Below are positions 12,132 to 24,119 of a stretch of DNA of 64,000 nt, piece by piece. The notes below the pieces were generated by a model. The model ran no database searches and had not been told where the DNA came from. It saw only the letters and a program-made list of their open reading frames with translations. Made by a program: the position numbers and the translations under genes. Origin of the DNA: Limonium bicolor. Taxonomy: Eukaryota > Streptophyta > Magnoliopsida > Caryophyllales > Plumbaginaceae. The stretch spans positions 97,280,839 through 97,344,838 of the forward strand of contig CM041778.1 in the NCBI GenBank assembly GCA_023374045.1. Direction: 5' to 3'. Every line of letters begins with the position of its first letter. The first letter of the stretch is position 1.

Positions 12132-12870
12132 TATCCCCCGGATAACTACCCATGTACGTCTCATTCTACCTGATCCGAAGTGTTCCAACGGTGAATTATT
12201 ACCCCTTATTGTTCTTTTCCCTTTTTCTGCTTTATTTAGCACGGCTTCAACCTCCTTTATTGTGTTGAAAACCAAAAGGAATTTCCTTCGTGAGAAGGCA
12301 AGTAACCCTCCCATTTGGCCATCAATCCTGCAAAAAAACCATAGCGTCTGCTGAGGATCTCTTCTTGTTAAAATTATAACTGCACACCTTTTCAAGCCAG
12401 TTTTCATCACTTTGTCTGATTTGACAATAAGAGATAATCTTGTTGTAGCATGGGCTTTCTTTTCTTGGGTCCCTTGCTCTGTTTTATTGGAGTACTTGAC
12501 AGGCTCGTCTCCTTGTTATGGTGTTGCGATGAATTTTCTGTTGCATTGTTGTTCTATTTTCTTTGATACCTTGAAACTCCATCCTAGCCCATAAATGGCT
12601 TCCATTGATGTTCCATCCCCGAATCGCTTCGATCAGTTTTTGCCATATCTACGAAGGCACACGTGTTCCGATTGAACCTTCTAACTTTTCTGCTTATGTA
12701 AAGTCGTGACCAGTTGACGAACCTTCTATTGCCCAAGTGGTACTTAGAGACATCTCTGTCGACATTATCTATGAAGACTGTCGTTGGATGATTGTGGAGC
12801 GCTGAATTCTCTTCACGCCACGCTTTTGTGTATCGTTCTTTTTGGTTAGTTGCACTTCTTTTCTGCCTAT
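12132..12870 (-). pseudogene. RRM + DUF4283 gene relic, N-terminal half
   Basis: On the minus strand a degenerate RNA recognition motif runs from about 12806 to 12597: T-T-V-F-I-D-N-V (RNP2-like), D-V-S-K-Y-H-L-G-N, L-Y-I-S-R-K-V-R-R, then A-F-V-D-M (RNP1-like), ending in a stop. A second open part (12410-12132) has W-F-F-C-R-I and ends R-R-T-W-V-V-I-R-G-I-P-L, which enters the Athila target site. The W-V-x-I-x-G-I-P-L-H-x-W pattern is the DUF4283 hallmark. The frame continues at 1678, so this is one gene split by the retrotransposon. Frame changes and stops were probably present before that insertion. Function unknown; an RNA-binding role is inferred from the RRM only. Confidence 0.7.
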
Positions 12871-14119
12871 CCTTCCACCTCGGCGGCTTGCTCCCTACTC
12901 CTGTGGTTTTTTTTTACCGTCTCTCCCATAAGTTTCTAATATCTTCCTCATTTGGTGATGGAAGAAGTAAGGGGCGACAGAAGCTTGTGGTGTTACGGTT
13001 TGGTGGACGTTACAGTGGTGGAGGAAAACATTTCAATGGTGGAGGTGGCTGAGATGGGTGTTCGAAGGCTGGTGGGTGTGTTTGTGGTGAAGCGAGCGTT
13101 TCAGTGATGAAGGTGGGTGTAGGCATGGCTGGAAGCTGGAGGTGGAAAGGGACGAGAATGGGGGAGGAGATGAGAGGAGGGCGAAGAAAGCCATCGGGAG
13201 GGTAGTTTGATTTTCAAATTTGAAAACCATCAGAAGCGGCCCATTCTTATCCATCTGGGCAAATTCTATTGTACAACCGGTTGTAAGGTGAGCATCATAC
13301 ACCGTTCATTTTAAATTAAAGCGTTAGTTCAAGTTTTGTATTGATTGTTCATACTGATGCAAAGTTACATGTGTTATTATGAAAGTTGTTCAACTTATAT
13401 GATGATTGTTCAAATTAATTGTGAAGATTGTTCGAGAATGTATATAGGCATCGTACAACCGGTTGTATGATAGTCGGATTATGGAATGTGAAACATGGAT
13501 CAACTTTTACAGATCCATTTTTTATTCGATCATTGTCCATTTTTCCATGTTTTATAGACTCAAAAAATGAACAAATGGACAACTCGAATCTTGACTGAAC
13601 CTGAAACTCAGTCCAAAATGATCCATAAAAAGTCAGGATCGGGTGAGATTTTGACCCAAAAAGATTTGGGTCCGGTCGGGTTGGGTCATTAAAAGCCGGT
13701 TCTCGGTTTGGGTTAAACCCGCCAATCCATAACCGGAAAATTAATTAAAAATAAAAAATATGCTATTTAATGACTTAAATTAGTGTTTAAATTATGACTA
13801 AAATATATATTTAATTTGTAACTTATGATTAAATACAATACAAAATATTAATATTAAAGTATTATATTTCATTATAAAATAATCCAGATTTCAAAAATTA
13901 AATTTAAAAAAAATGGGTCAGGTTAAGATCAACTCGCTTTGGGTTCGGATTGAAGAACTATAACTCGCTCCGAGTTCGAATCGGGTTCGGTTGACCTAAA
14001 CTATTTTCGGGTCGGGTCAGGAGCTCAACCCGACCTGACCCGATTTTAACAACTCTAGATATAAGGATGGACGGATTTGAAATTGTCCTGTTTATAATTT
14101 TAAAAGGACGGAAAAAATG
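12871..14119. other. Intergenic, with GGGTCGGGT-rich repeat relic and two palindromes
   Basis: No gene is supported. TACAACCGGTTGTA occurs twice, near 13271 and near 13452, about 180 bp apart. From about 13620 to 14060 there are clusters of gggtcgggt/aacccgacc motifs around an AT-rich centre. These are typical of degraded non-autonomous DNA elements in plants; clean ends were not found. Confidence 0.4.
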
Positions 14120-14339
14120 TACTCTCTGTCCTGAGTTGATCGTCTTGTACGTTTTTCCACTATAATGTTAAGTATATAAGATAGAATAATTTCCTAAAAC
14201 TAAATTTTCTAATATATAATTTATCATGTTAGGAATCATTTGTGAAACTTAAATTTCAAAAATTATTATTTTATGTTAATATTGAAATCAATCGATATCT
14301 AAAAATAAACAAGACGATCAATTTAGGAAGGTGGTAGTA
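14120..14339. mobile_element. Stowaway-like MITE
   Basis: The left end TACTCTCTGTCC...TTGATCGTCTTGT is mirrored by the right end ACAAGACGATCAA...GGTAGTA. The ends carry TA and match the Stowaway (Tc1/mariner) consensus start (CTCCCTCCGTCC) loosely. The 220-bp interior is AT-rich and non-coding. Confidence 0.75.
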
Positions 14340-15232
14340 TGAAGTTAAAGTGATCCTTTTTTTCTGTAGGTTGTAGCATTAATATATATCTCACACAAGC
14401 TAGCGGTACATTTTATTGTCCTTTAATATATTTATTTTTAAAGCTATCCTTTAAATTGTAAAAACAGGCACTAATTGGATACTCAAATTCTATTTATTTA
14501 TTTAATTCTAGTAATGGGCGGGACTAAACATTTTTGGTTATTTGTATTGTTTAAAAATTACTATGAATTTGTGACTATATTAACTAGAAAATTGGCTGCA
14601 TTTTTTATCGGTATAATCTAAAAATTTGAATGCAAAAATTTGAAAGATTGTAGTTATTAGTTACGAATTGCTTTTATGTAAACAGGTGCAGGTGTGGCTT
14701 GGACGGCCGAAATTGAATATTAGGAAATGCGAAGGAAAAGAAAAATAAGCCCAATATTCTTTTATTTGTTTTGTTCAAGGAAATAAATGAATCACTAGTT
14801 AAAAGCCATTGATCGTAAATCAATGGTTACAGACCAATGATTATTAGCCGATTTATTAACATTAGTCACCTGATCTTTGATTTTTGGTCATTGAGTATTA
14901 GGGTAAAAGAATTAGAAATCTCACTCCCAAGAAGGTTATAATGAAGTGATAGTAATTCTAATTGTTTTTCCTTTCTGAAAATGGGACACTCTTTAAATAT
15001 AATGCGCATATTAGTTTATTAATTTTTTTTCTGCTAATTAACCTAACATAGAAAACTAACAAATAATGATATAAGTTTGAGGTTCTAAATGAATTACCAA
15101 TAATTTTTGGTTGAGTTTTGTTTTAGGGTTATCCCGATCAATGCTTGTGCTTTTATGTTTTATTTTTTTTGTATTTTATCGCGTCTTAAATGTTTGGTTG
15201 TTTAGTTTTGTTGAAAATTTTACAATAAAAAA
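14340..15232. other. AT-rich intergenic DNA
   Basis: No coding, RNA or clear repeat signal seen. Confidence 0.4.
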
Positions 15233-15472
15233 ATATACCTCCTCCCATAAATAATATCTGTCATTTTAAAAATTTGCACACTTATTAACAAAAGTAGAAA
15301 AATGACGCATGTATCCTTACTTTTTATTTTTTCCATCTAGATAATAATTACTTTTGCGTTGAATAGTAGGGTTAAAATGAAAAAGTGTGTCAAAAAATTA
15401 AAATGACATATATTTTTAAACAAGAATCACACCCTAACACAACAGTTATTAATTAACGGATAGAGTATAATT
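15233..15472. mobile_element. Possible second Stowaway-like MITE
   Basis: The left part TACCTCCTCCCATAAATAAT with ctgtcatttt is mirrored imperfectly by aaaatgaca and ggatagagtata on the right. The spacing suggests a diverged MITE of about 240 bp. The right boundary is uncertain. Confidence 0.35.
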
Positions 15473-17401
15473 AAAGAAGAAAAGGCGTAAACAAAATATT
15501 GAGGTTCGGTCAAAACTTCAAAACCATATGAAAGGAAAGAACCAATTACGATAACCAATTTTTCTAGTTTATCAGATGTGAGGAGACTGTGAACTAGGAT
15601 GAAATTGGAGATAGGGAAAGAGTTCAAAACACTCACTTTTGAAAGACGGTAGTAGTGAGAATATTATATGGTGGACTTCAAAATTAAAGGATGCGCAAGC
15701 AAAGATTAAGAGTTGGTTCACGTAGAGAGGTCAATTAGAAAAAGGGTTCGACAAATGACAATGATCCTAGTTATGAGTGTGAGTTAGTCCTTCCCAATGC
15801 TAAGATTGTCTCCTTTTTCATATCAGATTGATTCTTCCCTCTTATCTTAAGAGAATTTTGCTTTCGAAGATATCAGCATTTTTAAAATAGGACTTTGAGG
15901 CCTATTTCTCAGTCATTTTTGGATTATACTAAAGCGTTATAGCTTGGGGTAAGTCAAAATCCAATTAAAGCTTGTATTCTTTTATGTGTTTTTACGGGTT
16001 GTTATAATATGCTACTAGTATTTCTTCTTCTAATTCTATCATAGCAATTCCTTGAGTGTATTAACCCTAGGGTTGTGTATTTGATGTTTTTAAATAACGA
16101 AGTGGAAATTGGTTGGCCATCTTCATCAGATGCCAAGAGAGAATTGGCTAGCAAGTTGATGGTTTAAAAGGCTTGCATTAAGTTAAACTTGTCAAAACCT
16201 ATTTTCATTGGTGCGATCACATTGGCTTTGACTTAAACAAGTCATTCACCCAAGTGCGGAGTCATAAATAGAAGTTGAGGGGTAAAGATAGAATTATAAA
16301 AAGTTAGGGGATCTTTTATTAAATTTTTCTAAAAAAAGATTTTTTTTTCACTATAATTTTATATAATTTAACAAAGTTAGGGGATGTTTTGCTCCCTTCA
16401 GAACACCACTGTCTCCGCCACTGCATTCACGAAGTACTATGATCACTTTTGGCTTTGTCAATGGGCAGGGGACATCAAAATCAACATACACGTCGTGTCA
16501 TGAAGGTATAATTATTTCCTAATAATGAAGAGTAATTATAAAAAAAACGTCGTGTCATGAAGGATAGGGCCGTTTGTGAGGTTTCGAGGGCCCAAGGGTG
16601 AAATTATAAAATTGGGTCCTTTATAAATGGCGAACAATAATTGAAAGGATTACTATATATTATGTATTATTGTAAATAACGGTTCATACACCTATAACAA
16701 GATGTAAATTTTGTTTCAAAATTGTCTACATGAATAATTAAACCGTTAAATCCAAAATGCATACGTTGGTTGATACGTTCAAAAATTTTCTTAAATATCA
16801 TTAGTTGTTACAAATTATGGAGCGATACATGTTTAAGAAACAAAGAGGTTTAATTATTTCCTAATAATGAAGAGTATTAATTTTTCCTACTCCCTAGGCA
16901 GAAAGAATAATGAAGTTCCTGTAAGTTTTTTTTAGTTATTTGTTATTGAGAACTTTTTTAATTTTAATAATTAGTTTTATAGTAAATAATACTTTTTCAC
17001 AAAATTGTTATTAGTCATTTAGTTGGTGCAAAACTAATACTAAATATTAGAGACATTCATATCAATTCTTATATAAAGATATCTATAAAAAAAAAATTAA
17101 CTTCATTTTTTGGACTCCTAAATTCAAAGACGTAAAACAACGCCCTACTTTACCATCCCCAGGAACGGCCATCATGAAGGATTGGCTACAACATAGGGCG
17201 ACAAGCAAAATGTGGCCACATTACACAACCTGTGGAGTGGCATTCACATCTAAGGGACCTGACAACGTTAGACAAGCGGTGGATGCTTGTTTTCTGAGTT
17301 AGCTCATTACAAACACAACTTGGTTGGAAATGTAATAGAATATTAGTGCAGGCCATGACCTTAACGGGCATGATAAGACTTATAAAAATATATATGAGTA
17401 T
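15473..17401. other. Intergenic DNA upstream of the copia element
   Basis: No supported gene. The string acgtcgtgtcatgaagg occurs at about 16491 and 16547, and cctaataatgaagagta near 16520 and 16860, pointing to small local duplications. Confidence 0.4.
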
Positions 17402-17406
17402 GTCTC

Positions 17407-17516
17407 TATTGGGCTATGTTTATATTCAGTACATATAACATAGGCCCATATCTAGTTTTGACCCATATACCATTAATTAGTATTAGATAAACATCACATT
17501 ATTTATTTATCTTTAT

Positions 17517-17581
<65 letters not shown>

Positions 17582-17687
17582 CGCTTAGAGCTTGTATACA
17601 GTAGAGTATATACACGATTAATAAACTCAGTTCTCTTTACTCTTCTTAAACAACTTCCTAAACATATGCGATTAGCATATCCCAATA
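17407..17687 (+). repeat. Copia 5' LTR with expanded (TA)n
   Basis: Begins TATTGGGC and ends TATCCCAATA; terminal inverted TATTGGG/CCCAATA. A (TA)n run fills 17518-17579 and explains why this LTR is longer than the 3' copy (281 versus 244 bp). Confidence 0.95.
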
Positions 17688-17699
17688 TGGTATCAAGGC
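17688..17699 (+). other. Primer binding site, initiator tRNA-Met type
   Basis: TGGTATCAAGGC directly follows the 5' LTR. It differs slightly from the usual TGGTATCAGAGC complementary to initiator tRNA-Met. Confidence 0.85.
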
Positions 17700-17733
17700 A
17701 TAGGTGTTTCTTTAATCTCCTTACTTGGCGGCT

Positions 17734-18804
17734 ATGGCGGACGACGGCAAGAAGGAAACTCCGGCGGTTATGGTAGCAAGCATGTCGTGTTCGATGTCAA
17801 ACGACCCCTATGTTCACGCAGCAGAACAACCGGGCTTGAGCTGAGTTACCAAGTTCAATGGAACCGGATTTTGGGGGTGGAAGTGCGATATGATAACGGC
17901 GTTGATGTCGAAAAAAACAAGTACGGCTTTGTGACGGGACGGAAGAAGGCCTGAGGAGAAAGACGATGTCCGGTCGGCCGCTGGGTAAGGTCAAACTCTC
18001 TGGTTGCTCTCATGGATCAAGAACGCTGTGGAACCGAATTGTTGGTGGGAATTAGGTATTGCGACGATCCAAACTAGCATGGGATTCGCTTTGCGAAAGA
18101 TATGAGCATACCAATATTGCGATTATTACCGGTTGAAGCGCGATTTGGCGGAAGCAAATCAGGGAGAAGGGAGAGAAGGAGTCGGTGTTATATTTAACAA
18201 ATTGAAGGAGATCTGGGGCGAATTGGAGCGGCCAGGCCTCCGGAGTGATGCAGTTGTGGGAACTGCACTTGTGATGTGAAGAAGAGAATTCTGAAAGCAG
18301 TAGAAGAGGACAAATTAGATAACATCCTAATGGGTTTAAATCGGAGATTTTTGTCAATGCGGGGACAAATACTCGCTATGCAGAGTGTACCGAAACTGGA
18401 TAAAGCTTTCTCTCTGGTAATTCAAGAAGAGGATCAGAGAGGAAGAGAAGGAATTAAAGAAGATGCCATGTCTTTTTACAGTTCCGGCGAATCCTCAAGA
18501 AACCCTAGGAAAGGAATTGAAATCGAAAAGAAGAAATTGTTTTGTTCGTTTTGAAAGAAAGGGTCATGGTTTTGAAGAGGCTATCAGAGGACAGAGGTGC
18601 ACACATTGTAAAAAATCAGGGCATCTTGCAACCGATTGCTTTCAGTTATACGGCAAAGAGTCGGTAATGAATCGGCGGAAAAAGAGCTTTGCTAATGCTG
18701 TGAAAAACCAAGACCAGATTGAAGGAAAGAATGATCAAGATGCAGGACTCACACTGCGACAAATGCACAGATTGCCGAGTAGTTGTTCGCAACAGCACCA
18801 CTAA
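17734..18804 (+). pseudogene. gag: Copia gag, frameshifted
   Basis: The frame starts at ATG 17734 (M-A-D-D-G-K-K) and stops after about 36 codons at 17844. Coding sense continues in another frame with T-K-F-N-G-T-G-F-W-G-W-K, the usual start of the copia gag domain. Open parts at 18276-18554 and 18463-18804 carry the rest, ending in a CCHC zinc knuckle C-x2-C-x4-H-x4-C at 18598-18643. The protein would form the RNA-packaging particle. At least three frame changes make it non-functional. Confidence 0.85.
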
Positions 18805-21482
18805 AACAGAAACTTTCAGTCACAACAATTTTGCAGGTAAACACACTTTCGATATCTGCAATAAGCTTTGTTTGATGGGAAATCAATCTCATGCTAAATT
18901 CAATGGAAACTGGATTATTGATTCTGGGGCAACATACCACATGTCTGGTGTACAAAAACAGTTTGAAAATTGGAAGCGTCTTCGATTTCAGAGAACGGTA
19001 ATTTTGCCCGATGGGAGTCCCCAACTAGTAAATCTGATAGGAGATGTGAGAATTGGGAAAGGAGTTTGGCTGAGAGATGTTCTATACATCCCGAATTTCA
19101 TGTTCAGTTTAATCTCTGTAAATAAATTGACAGAACAATTTAATTGCTCGTTGGTTTTTGATACACACCACTGCTGTATTCAGGACCTTGCGACAGGGAA
19201 GACTGAAATGTTCGGTCTTGGTCAACACGGTCTTTATGTTTTGGACGTTGGAAGAATGGATTCAGAACCTGGGCTACTTATGTTGCGCGAGCCCAATGGA
19301 TTGATGGCTCAGATAGATGTAGATGCAGAGGAATATTTCAAGGCGGGCTTTAGTAATCAGATCGGCCCAGCGATAGAAGGAGTTGGTGCCAACAAAACAC
19401 ATTCTGTTAACATGTTACCGGGCTTCTCTAATGCGGGCTTAACATCGAAAATCAGCCCACGAGTAGAAAATATTCATATCAGTCTAGGCCATGTACCTTT
19501 TAATTAAGAAGCTTGTTACAATGGGATTAATAAAGGAAGGAGATTTACCGTATGATTATGCGTGTGATATATGTTACAAGGCCAGAGCGCTACGTCTCCC
19601 TTTTGATAATTCTTCGAGCAAAACCAAGCGAGCGTTTGAAATGTTACATATTGATGTTTGGGGGCCGTTCAACACAGAGACTTATAATGGGTATAAGTTT
19701 TTTGTTTGTTTCGTCGATGACTTTACACGAACAACTTGGGTAAATCTCATCAAGCAAAAGAGTGAATCTTGGGAAGCGATTCTAAATTTCATTAAAATGG
19801 TGGAGCGACAATTTGATGCAAAAGTCAAAATAGTCCGTACTGACAATGCAAAGGAACTTGGAAGTTCAAATGAAGGAAAAGTATATTTTGCTACGGAAGG
19901 CATAGTGCACCAAACCACTTGTGCATACACACCTCAACAAAATGCAGTCGTAGAACGGAAACAAAAATATTTGCTCGAAACTGCAAGAGCAATATATTTC
20001 CAATCTAATGTTCCTATAGCATACTGGGGAAATTGTATTTTATATGCTACATATTTAATCAATCGTCTCCCAACCAAAGCCCTCAACGGAAAAACACCAT
20101 ATGAAAGTTTGTATCATCATAAACCAGCCTATAGTGATATCAAACCATTTGGATGTCTATGCTACAAGAGTTTTGTTGGTCACAAGGGAGGAAAGTTCAA
20201 TCCAAAAGGAGAAGCTTGCATTTACATGGGCATAGATCCAAGGAAGAAGGGCCACAAGGTCATGAGCATAAACACTCGAATTATTGAAGTCAGTAGAGAT
20301 GTCAAGTTTCATACTACCATATTTCCTTTCAAGGATGGCATCGATTCTTATATCATTCAGCAGACTAGCAACGACGTGAGTATTTCTAATCAGTACAACA
20401 TGTACATGGATGAAGATGACATACCACGTCTTATTCAGCAAGAATGTCATTCACTGCCGGAAAATGAAATACAACCAGCAGTTCGACGCTCGAGCAGACA
20501 AAGTCACAAACCACATTATCTCGAAGACTATGTTTGTGGTACTATTTTCCAAGATGTGCTCGATGAAAAAGTATATGGTGACACCCGGGCACGCGCCAAC
20601 GTCGTTACAAACTGTGTCAGTCTGACTGATTTACAACCTACCACCTCCATTGCGCTATTGTCAACAGAACTTCATGTCACAAACCAGCTAATGGACATGA
20701 GCGAACCTACCACTTACAATGAAGCTGTAAGGCATGATCACTGGAAGACAGCCATGCATGAAGAATTACAAGCGCTCGAGAGGAATGATACATGGGATAT
20801 CGTTACATTACCTAAGGGAAAGAAGGTGATAGGATGTAAATGGGTTTACAAGGTTAAACTCAGATCGGATGGCACATTGGAGCGATATAAAGCGAGATTG
20901 GTAGCTAAAGGGTTTACACAACGACATGGCTTGGACTACAATGAAACCTTTTCCCCGGTGGTCAACCTAACGACAATAAGAGCTCTCATAATTGTTGCTC
21001 TCAACAAAGGATGGATAATTAATCAATTGGATGTGAACAACGCTTTCTTACATGGCGATCTAGACGAAGAAGTTTACATGAGAATTCCTCCACGACTTGA
21101 TACACCAAGCAAGAATAAAGCTTGTCGATTAAAAAAATCCTTATATGGTCTTAAACAAGCCTCCAGACAATGGTTTTCCAAGCTAGCAAGTTTCCTGTGC
21201 ACTCTCAATTTTACCCAATCAAAGAATGATTATTCTTTGTTTCATAAAAAGAGTATTCGTGGAACAATCTTCATTACAGTTTATGTTGATGACATGCTGA
21301 TTGTAGGACCGAATCAAGCCGACATTGATGAAATCAAGAGCGTCTTGGATCTTAATTTCAAGATCAAGGATCTAGGATCTTTACATTATTTTCTGGGCAT
21401 AAAATTTATTCCAACCAGCAATGGATATATTTTATCCCAGCACAAATTTTGTAAGGATCTGTTGGCGGAATATGATTGTTAG
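18719..21482 (+). pseudogene. pol: Copia pol: protease, integrase, reverse transcriptase
   Basis: The protease motif W-I-I-D-S-G-A-T-Y-H-M lies at about 18911. A frame change near 19495-19505 falls inside the GAG-pre-integrase domain. From 19491 the frame is open for 663 codons. Integrase motifs: L-H-I-D-V-W-G-P-F at about 19645, R-T-D-N-A-K-E near 19838, then P-Q-Q-N-A-V-V-E-R. Reverse transcriptase motifs: K-W-V-Y-K-V-K at about 20838, L-D-V-N-N-A-F-L-H-G near 21027, and catalytic Y-V-D-D-M-L near 21281. A TAG at 21480 ends it before RNase H. Apart from the frame change the domain residues look intact. Confidence 0.93.
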
Positions 21483-22250
21483 AACACCAAAGTTGCACAA
21501 GGACCGATGATAGTTGGAAAACACATCCTTCAGGATGATGGTGTTCCCATCGATAATCCTACAACTTATCGTCGGCTGGTTGGCAAACTCAATTATTTGT
21601 CCAATACTCGACCAGATATAAGTTTCACAGTGCAAGTTCTCAATCAATTCATGCAACGACCAACGAATACTCATATGCAAGCAGCTCTCCATGCTCTCAG
21701 TTATATCCGTGGCACTATGAATTATAGTATTGTTCTAACCAATGGACACTATTCTGCGTTGGACCTTGTTGCATATTGTGATTCGGATTGGGCGGCTTGT
21801 CCCAATACGAGAAAATCAGTTTCTGGATATTACATCTTCTTAAGGGACAGTCCCGTTTCTTGGAAGACAAAGAAGCAAGGATCCGTCTCTCTATCGAGTG
21901 CTGAGGCGGATTATCGCTAGTTACGACGTGTTACAGCCGAACTCACCTGGTTGACACGCCTTTTACATGAAATTGGTGTTTCACACATTACACCAATCCC
22001 TGTCAAGTGTGATAATCAATCCGCCATTCACATAGCCAGGAACCCAGTTTTCCATGAACGCACCAAACATATCGAGATAGACTGCCATTTTGTACGAGAT
22101 AAAATTCAGCAAGGACTTGTAGATGTCGTCTATACACACACAACATCCCAGCTAGCAGTCATGATGACCAAAGTGTTACCAGGAACCAAATACAAGGATC
22201 AACTTCACCGCATGGGCATGAGCAACACACAACAACACAAGTCTGGCTAA
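21483..22250 (+). pseudogene. Copia RNase H segment with premature stops
   Basis: The remainder of pol is in the same frame but cut by TAG codons at 21480 and 21918. RNase H motifs are D in A-Y-C-D-S-D-W-A (about 21772), E in S-S-A-E-A-D-Y (about 21900) and D in V-K-C-D-N-Q-S-A (near 22010). The K-H-I-E-I-D-C-H-F-V-R-D motif is at about 22065. Both stops are single-codon events, so the break is recent. Confidence 0.9.
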
Positions 22251-22283
22251 TCTTCATTACCTGCGGCTTAAGGGGGGGGGGGG

Positions 22284-22527
22284 TATTGAGCTATGTTTAT
22301 ATTCAGTACATATAACATAGGCCCATATCTAGTTTTGACCCATATATCATTAATTACTATTAGATAAACATCACATTATTTTATTTATCTTTAAGCATTG
22401 TATATATATATATGATAAGACGCTTAGAGCTTGTATACAGTAGAGTATATACACGATTAATAAACTCAGTTCTCTTTACTCTTCTTAAACAACTTCCTAA
22501 ACATATGCGATTTAGCATATCCCAATA
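22284..22527 (+). repeat. Copia 3' LTR
   Basis: Direct repeat of 17407-17687, beginning TATTGAGC and ending CATATCCCAATA. Only a short TA run is present (about 22400-22412). Confidence 0.95.
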
Positions 22528-22532
22528 GTCTC

Positions 22533-22935
22533 TAGGATGTGTCATGGAATTAGGTGTCACATCAGACATTCAGACTTGACATATGTATATGAGTCACCAG
22601 TATTGGGACAATTGACATTGTTGGCATAGTATAGGTGTCTGGTGTTAGATTTCCACGCACGTTACCGCTTATGAATCAAGATTGTCCGAGACATGCTCTA
22701 TGGTCTCTAGGGAAATTGGCATGGGTCGCTTAAATCAACGCTGAAATGAGATATTACGCTCTGCTCAAAGATAATGTACTTGGCAACACAAGGTGTGTAA
22801 CTCGCTAAAGTCTTGCATACACGAAAACAATGGGAAGTGGCTAATAGTGAGCACATAAGTTTCCTACCAAGTTTGACTTACAGTTGCTTGCACACCATGG
22901 TTGGCTTGTGTGGCATGACTTCATGGTTGCTAGTG
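22533..22935. other. Intergenic flank of the copia insertion
   Basis: No gene recognised. It continues the DNA seen before 17402; both sides together are the old target. Confidence 0.4.
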
Positions 22936-22939
22936 TATG

Positions 22940-23900
22940 GTACTAGAAAAAAAAGAAATTAGCGGAAGATGTCCCTCGTCAACCATGTCATCATAAATTT
23001 GAATTTGCTTAGGATGACGCGTTCCATCGTCAATTAACGACAGAAGAGTCTGTTACTAACCAATTAATTAGCGACAAAATGAAGATGGAAACCGTTCGTC
23101 CCTAATTGACGACGGATTTTTAGTTTTCTAATTTCTAATATTAGCGATGAAAATTCCATCGCTAATCTGTCTCTATTTTTTATTATTTTGGATATTTTAA
23201 AAAATTTCATATTTATTTATTTTCACGTCTAATATATTTTCATATGTAATGTATTTTCACCTTTAATGTATTTGTTTTCACGTGAAATGACAATCTTCTC
23301 ACAACAATTGAAATGTTCTTTAATAACCAAATTCAAGCTCATAATTAAATATTTGTACATTCAACATGTCAGACAAAATAGTTATTAGACAAATATAACC
23401 ATAACCGCGAACAACATGTTCGACACAACTTACAGTTTTAATGTCACATAACAATAACAATCTATCTACCTACGTCCGTGTTGCCAACCATGTCCATCGC
23501 TTGGACGATACGGCCCCATCTGATCATTTGCACCGCTCAGATCACTTGAGCCACCACTTGGACCTCCCCATGAACCTCATCCGCTCGACATACCATAGCT
23601 AGCACCATACGGACCCATAGAGGGAAACATCTAAAGATCGTATCATAGCCCGCATCTCGTCGCTATGAAGCTCCCGACGGATTGCATCCCGCTCCTCAAC
23701 ACGGATCTGATCCCTATAAGTGTCACCTCGCTTCTCAAGCATATCTCACTCAATGTATGACTTCATCGTCACATATGTACTCTGATCATAGCCAGAGGCT
23801 TGTGAGCTGGAGCCACTATTGTGAAATGAATCACTGTGGTGCTACCTCGCTCACACCGTAGACCCTCTACTTTTTATGATTTACCTTTGATACCCTTGTA
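22940..23900 (-). mobile_element. CACTA (En/Spm) transposon remnant, 3' terminal part
   Basis: Subterminal repeats of the type TTAGCGAYGRAA/TTCCATCGCTAA cluster at 22955-23165 behind a degenerate CTAGAAAAAA end, as in plant CACTA elements. Inward, on the minus strand, lies the C-terminal tail of a plant En/Spm-type transposase-associated protein: a charged stretch (R-D-Q-I-R-V-E-E-R-D-A-I-R-R-E-L) at about 23640-23730, followed by a Gly/Ser-rich W-G-G-P-S-G-G-S-S tail at 23470-23580. A stop lies within. The terminal CACTA bases and the left part of the element are missing. Confidence 0.65.
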
Positions 23901-24119
23901 AAAATTTTGGTTAGGGTTAACAGATGTGGTCTAAGCTGATGGATCATCTGGACTCTCTGACTCTTGAGTGTAGGTTTTAATAAGATGTTCATACTAGTAT
24001 TACATATATAATCACAAGATAAGGATAACTTATGTTATTCATTATTCAATGTGATTAAAAGGTAAGGCTAGATCATGTTGAATCTACTCTCAATACCATG
24101 ATCAAGAGACAAATGTTTA

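Larger units (their letters stand above)
17407..22527 (+). mobile_element. Ty1/Copia LTR retrotransposon, complete, nearly intact
   Basis: Two LTRs (17407-17687 and 22284-22527) begin TATTG and end CCCAATA. They flank a primer site, gag, protease, integrase, reverse transcriptase and RNase H, with integrase before reverse transcriptase as in Ty1/Copia. A perfect 5-bp target duplication GTCTC lies at 17402-17406 and 22528-22532. A run of 12 G precedes the 3' LTR as polypurine tract. The long pol frame is uninterrupted from 19491 to 21480, so the copy is fairly young, but gag frameshifts and two stops in the RNase H part disable it. I did not assign a copia lineage. Confidence 0.96.

Noticed and set aside
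13620..14060. Complete hAT-type element with GGGTCGGGT blocks
   Set aside because: Only one plausible end (near acaactcta) could be seen; no matching end or 8-bp duplication found.
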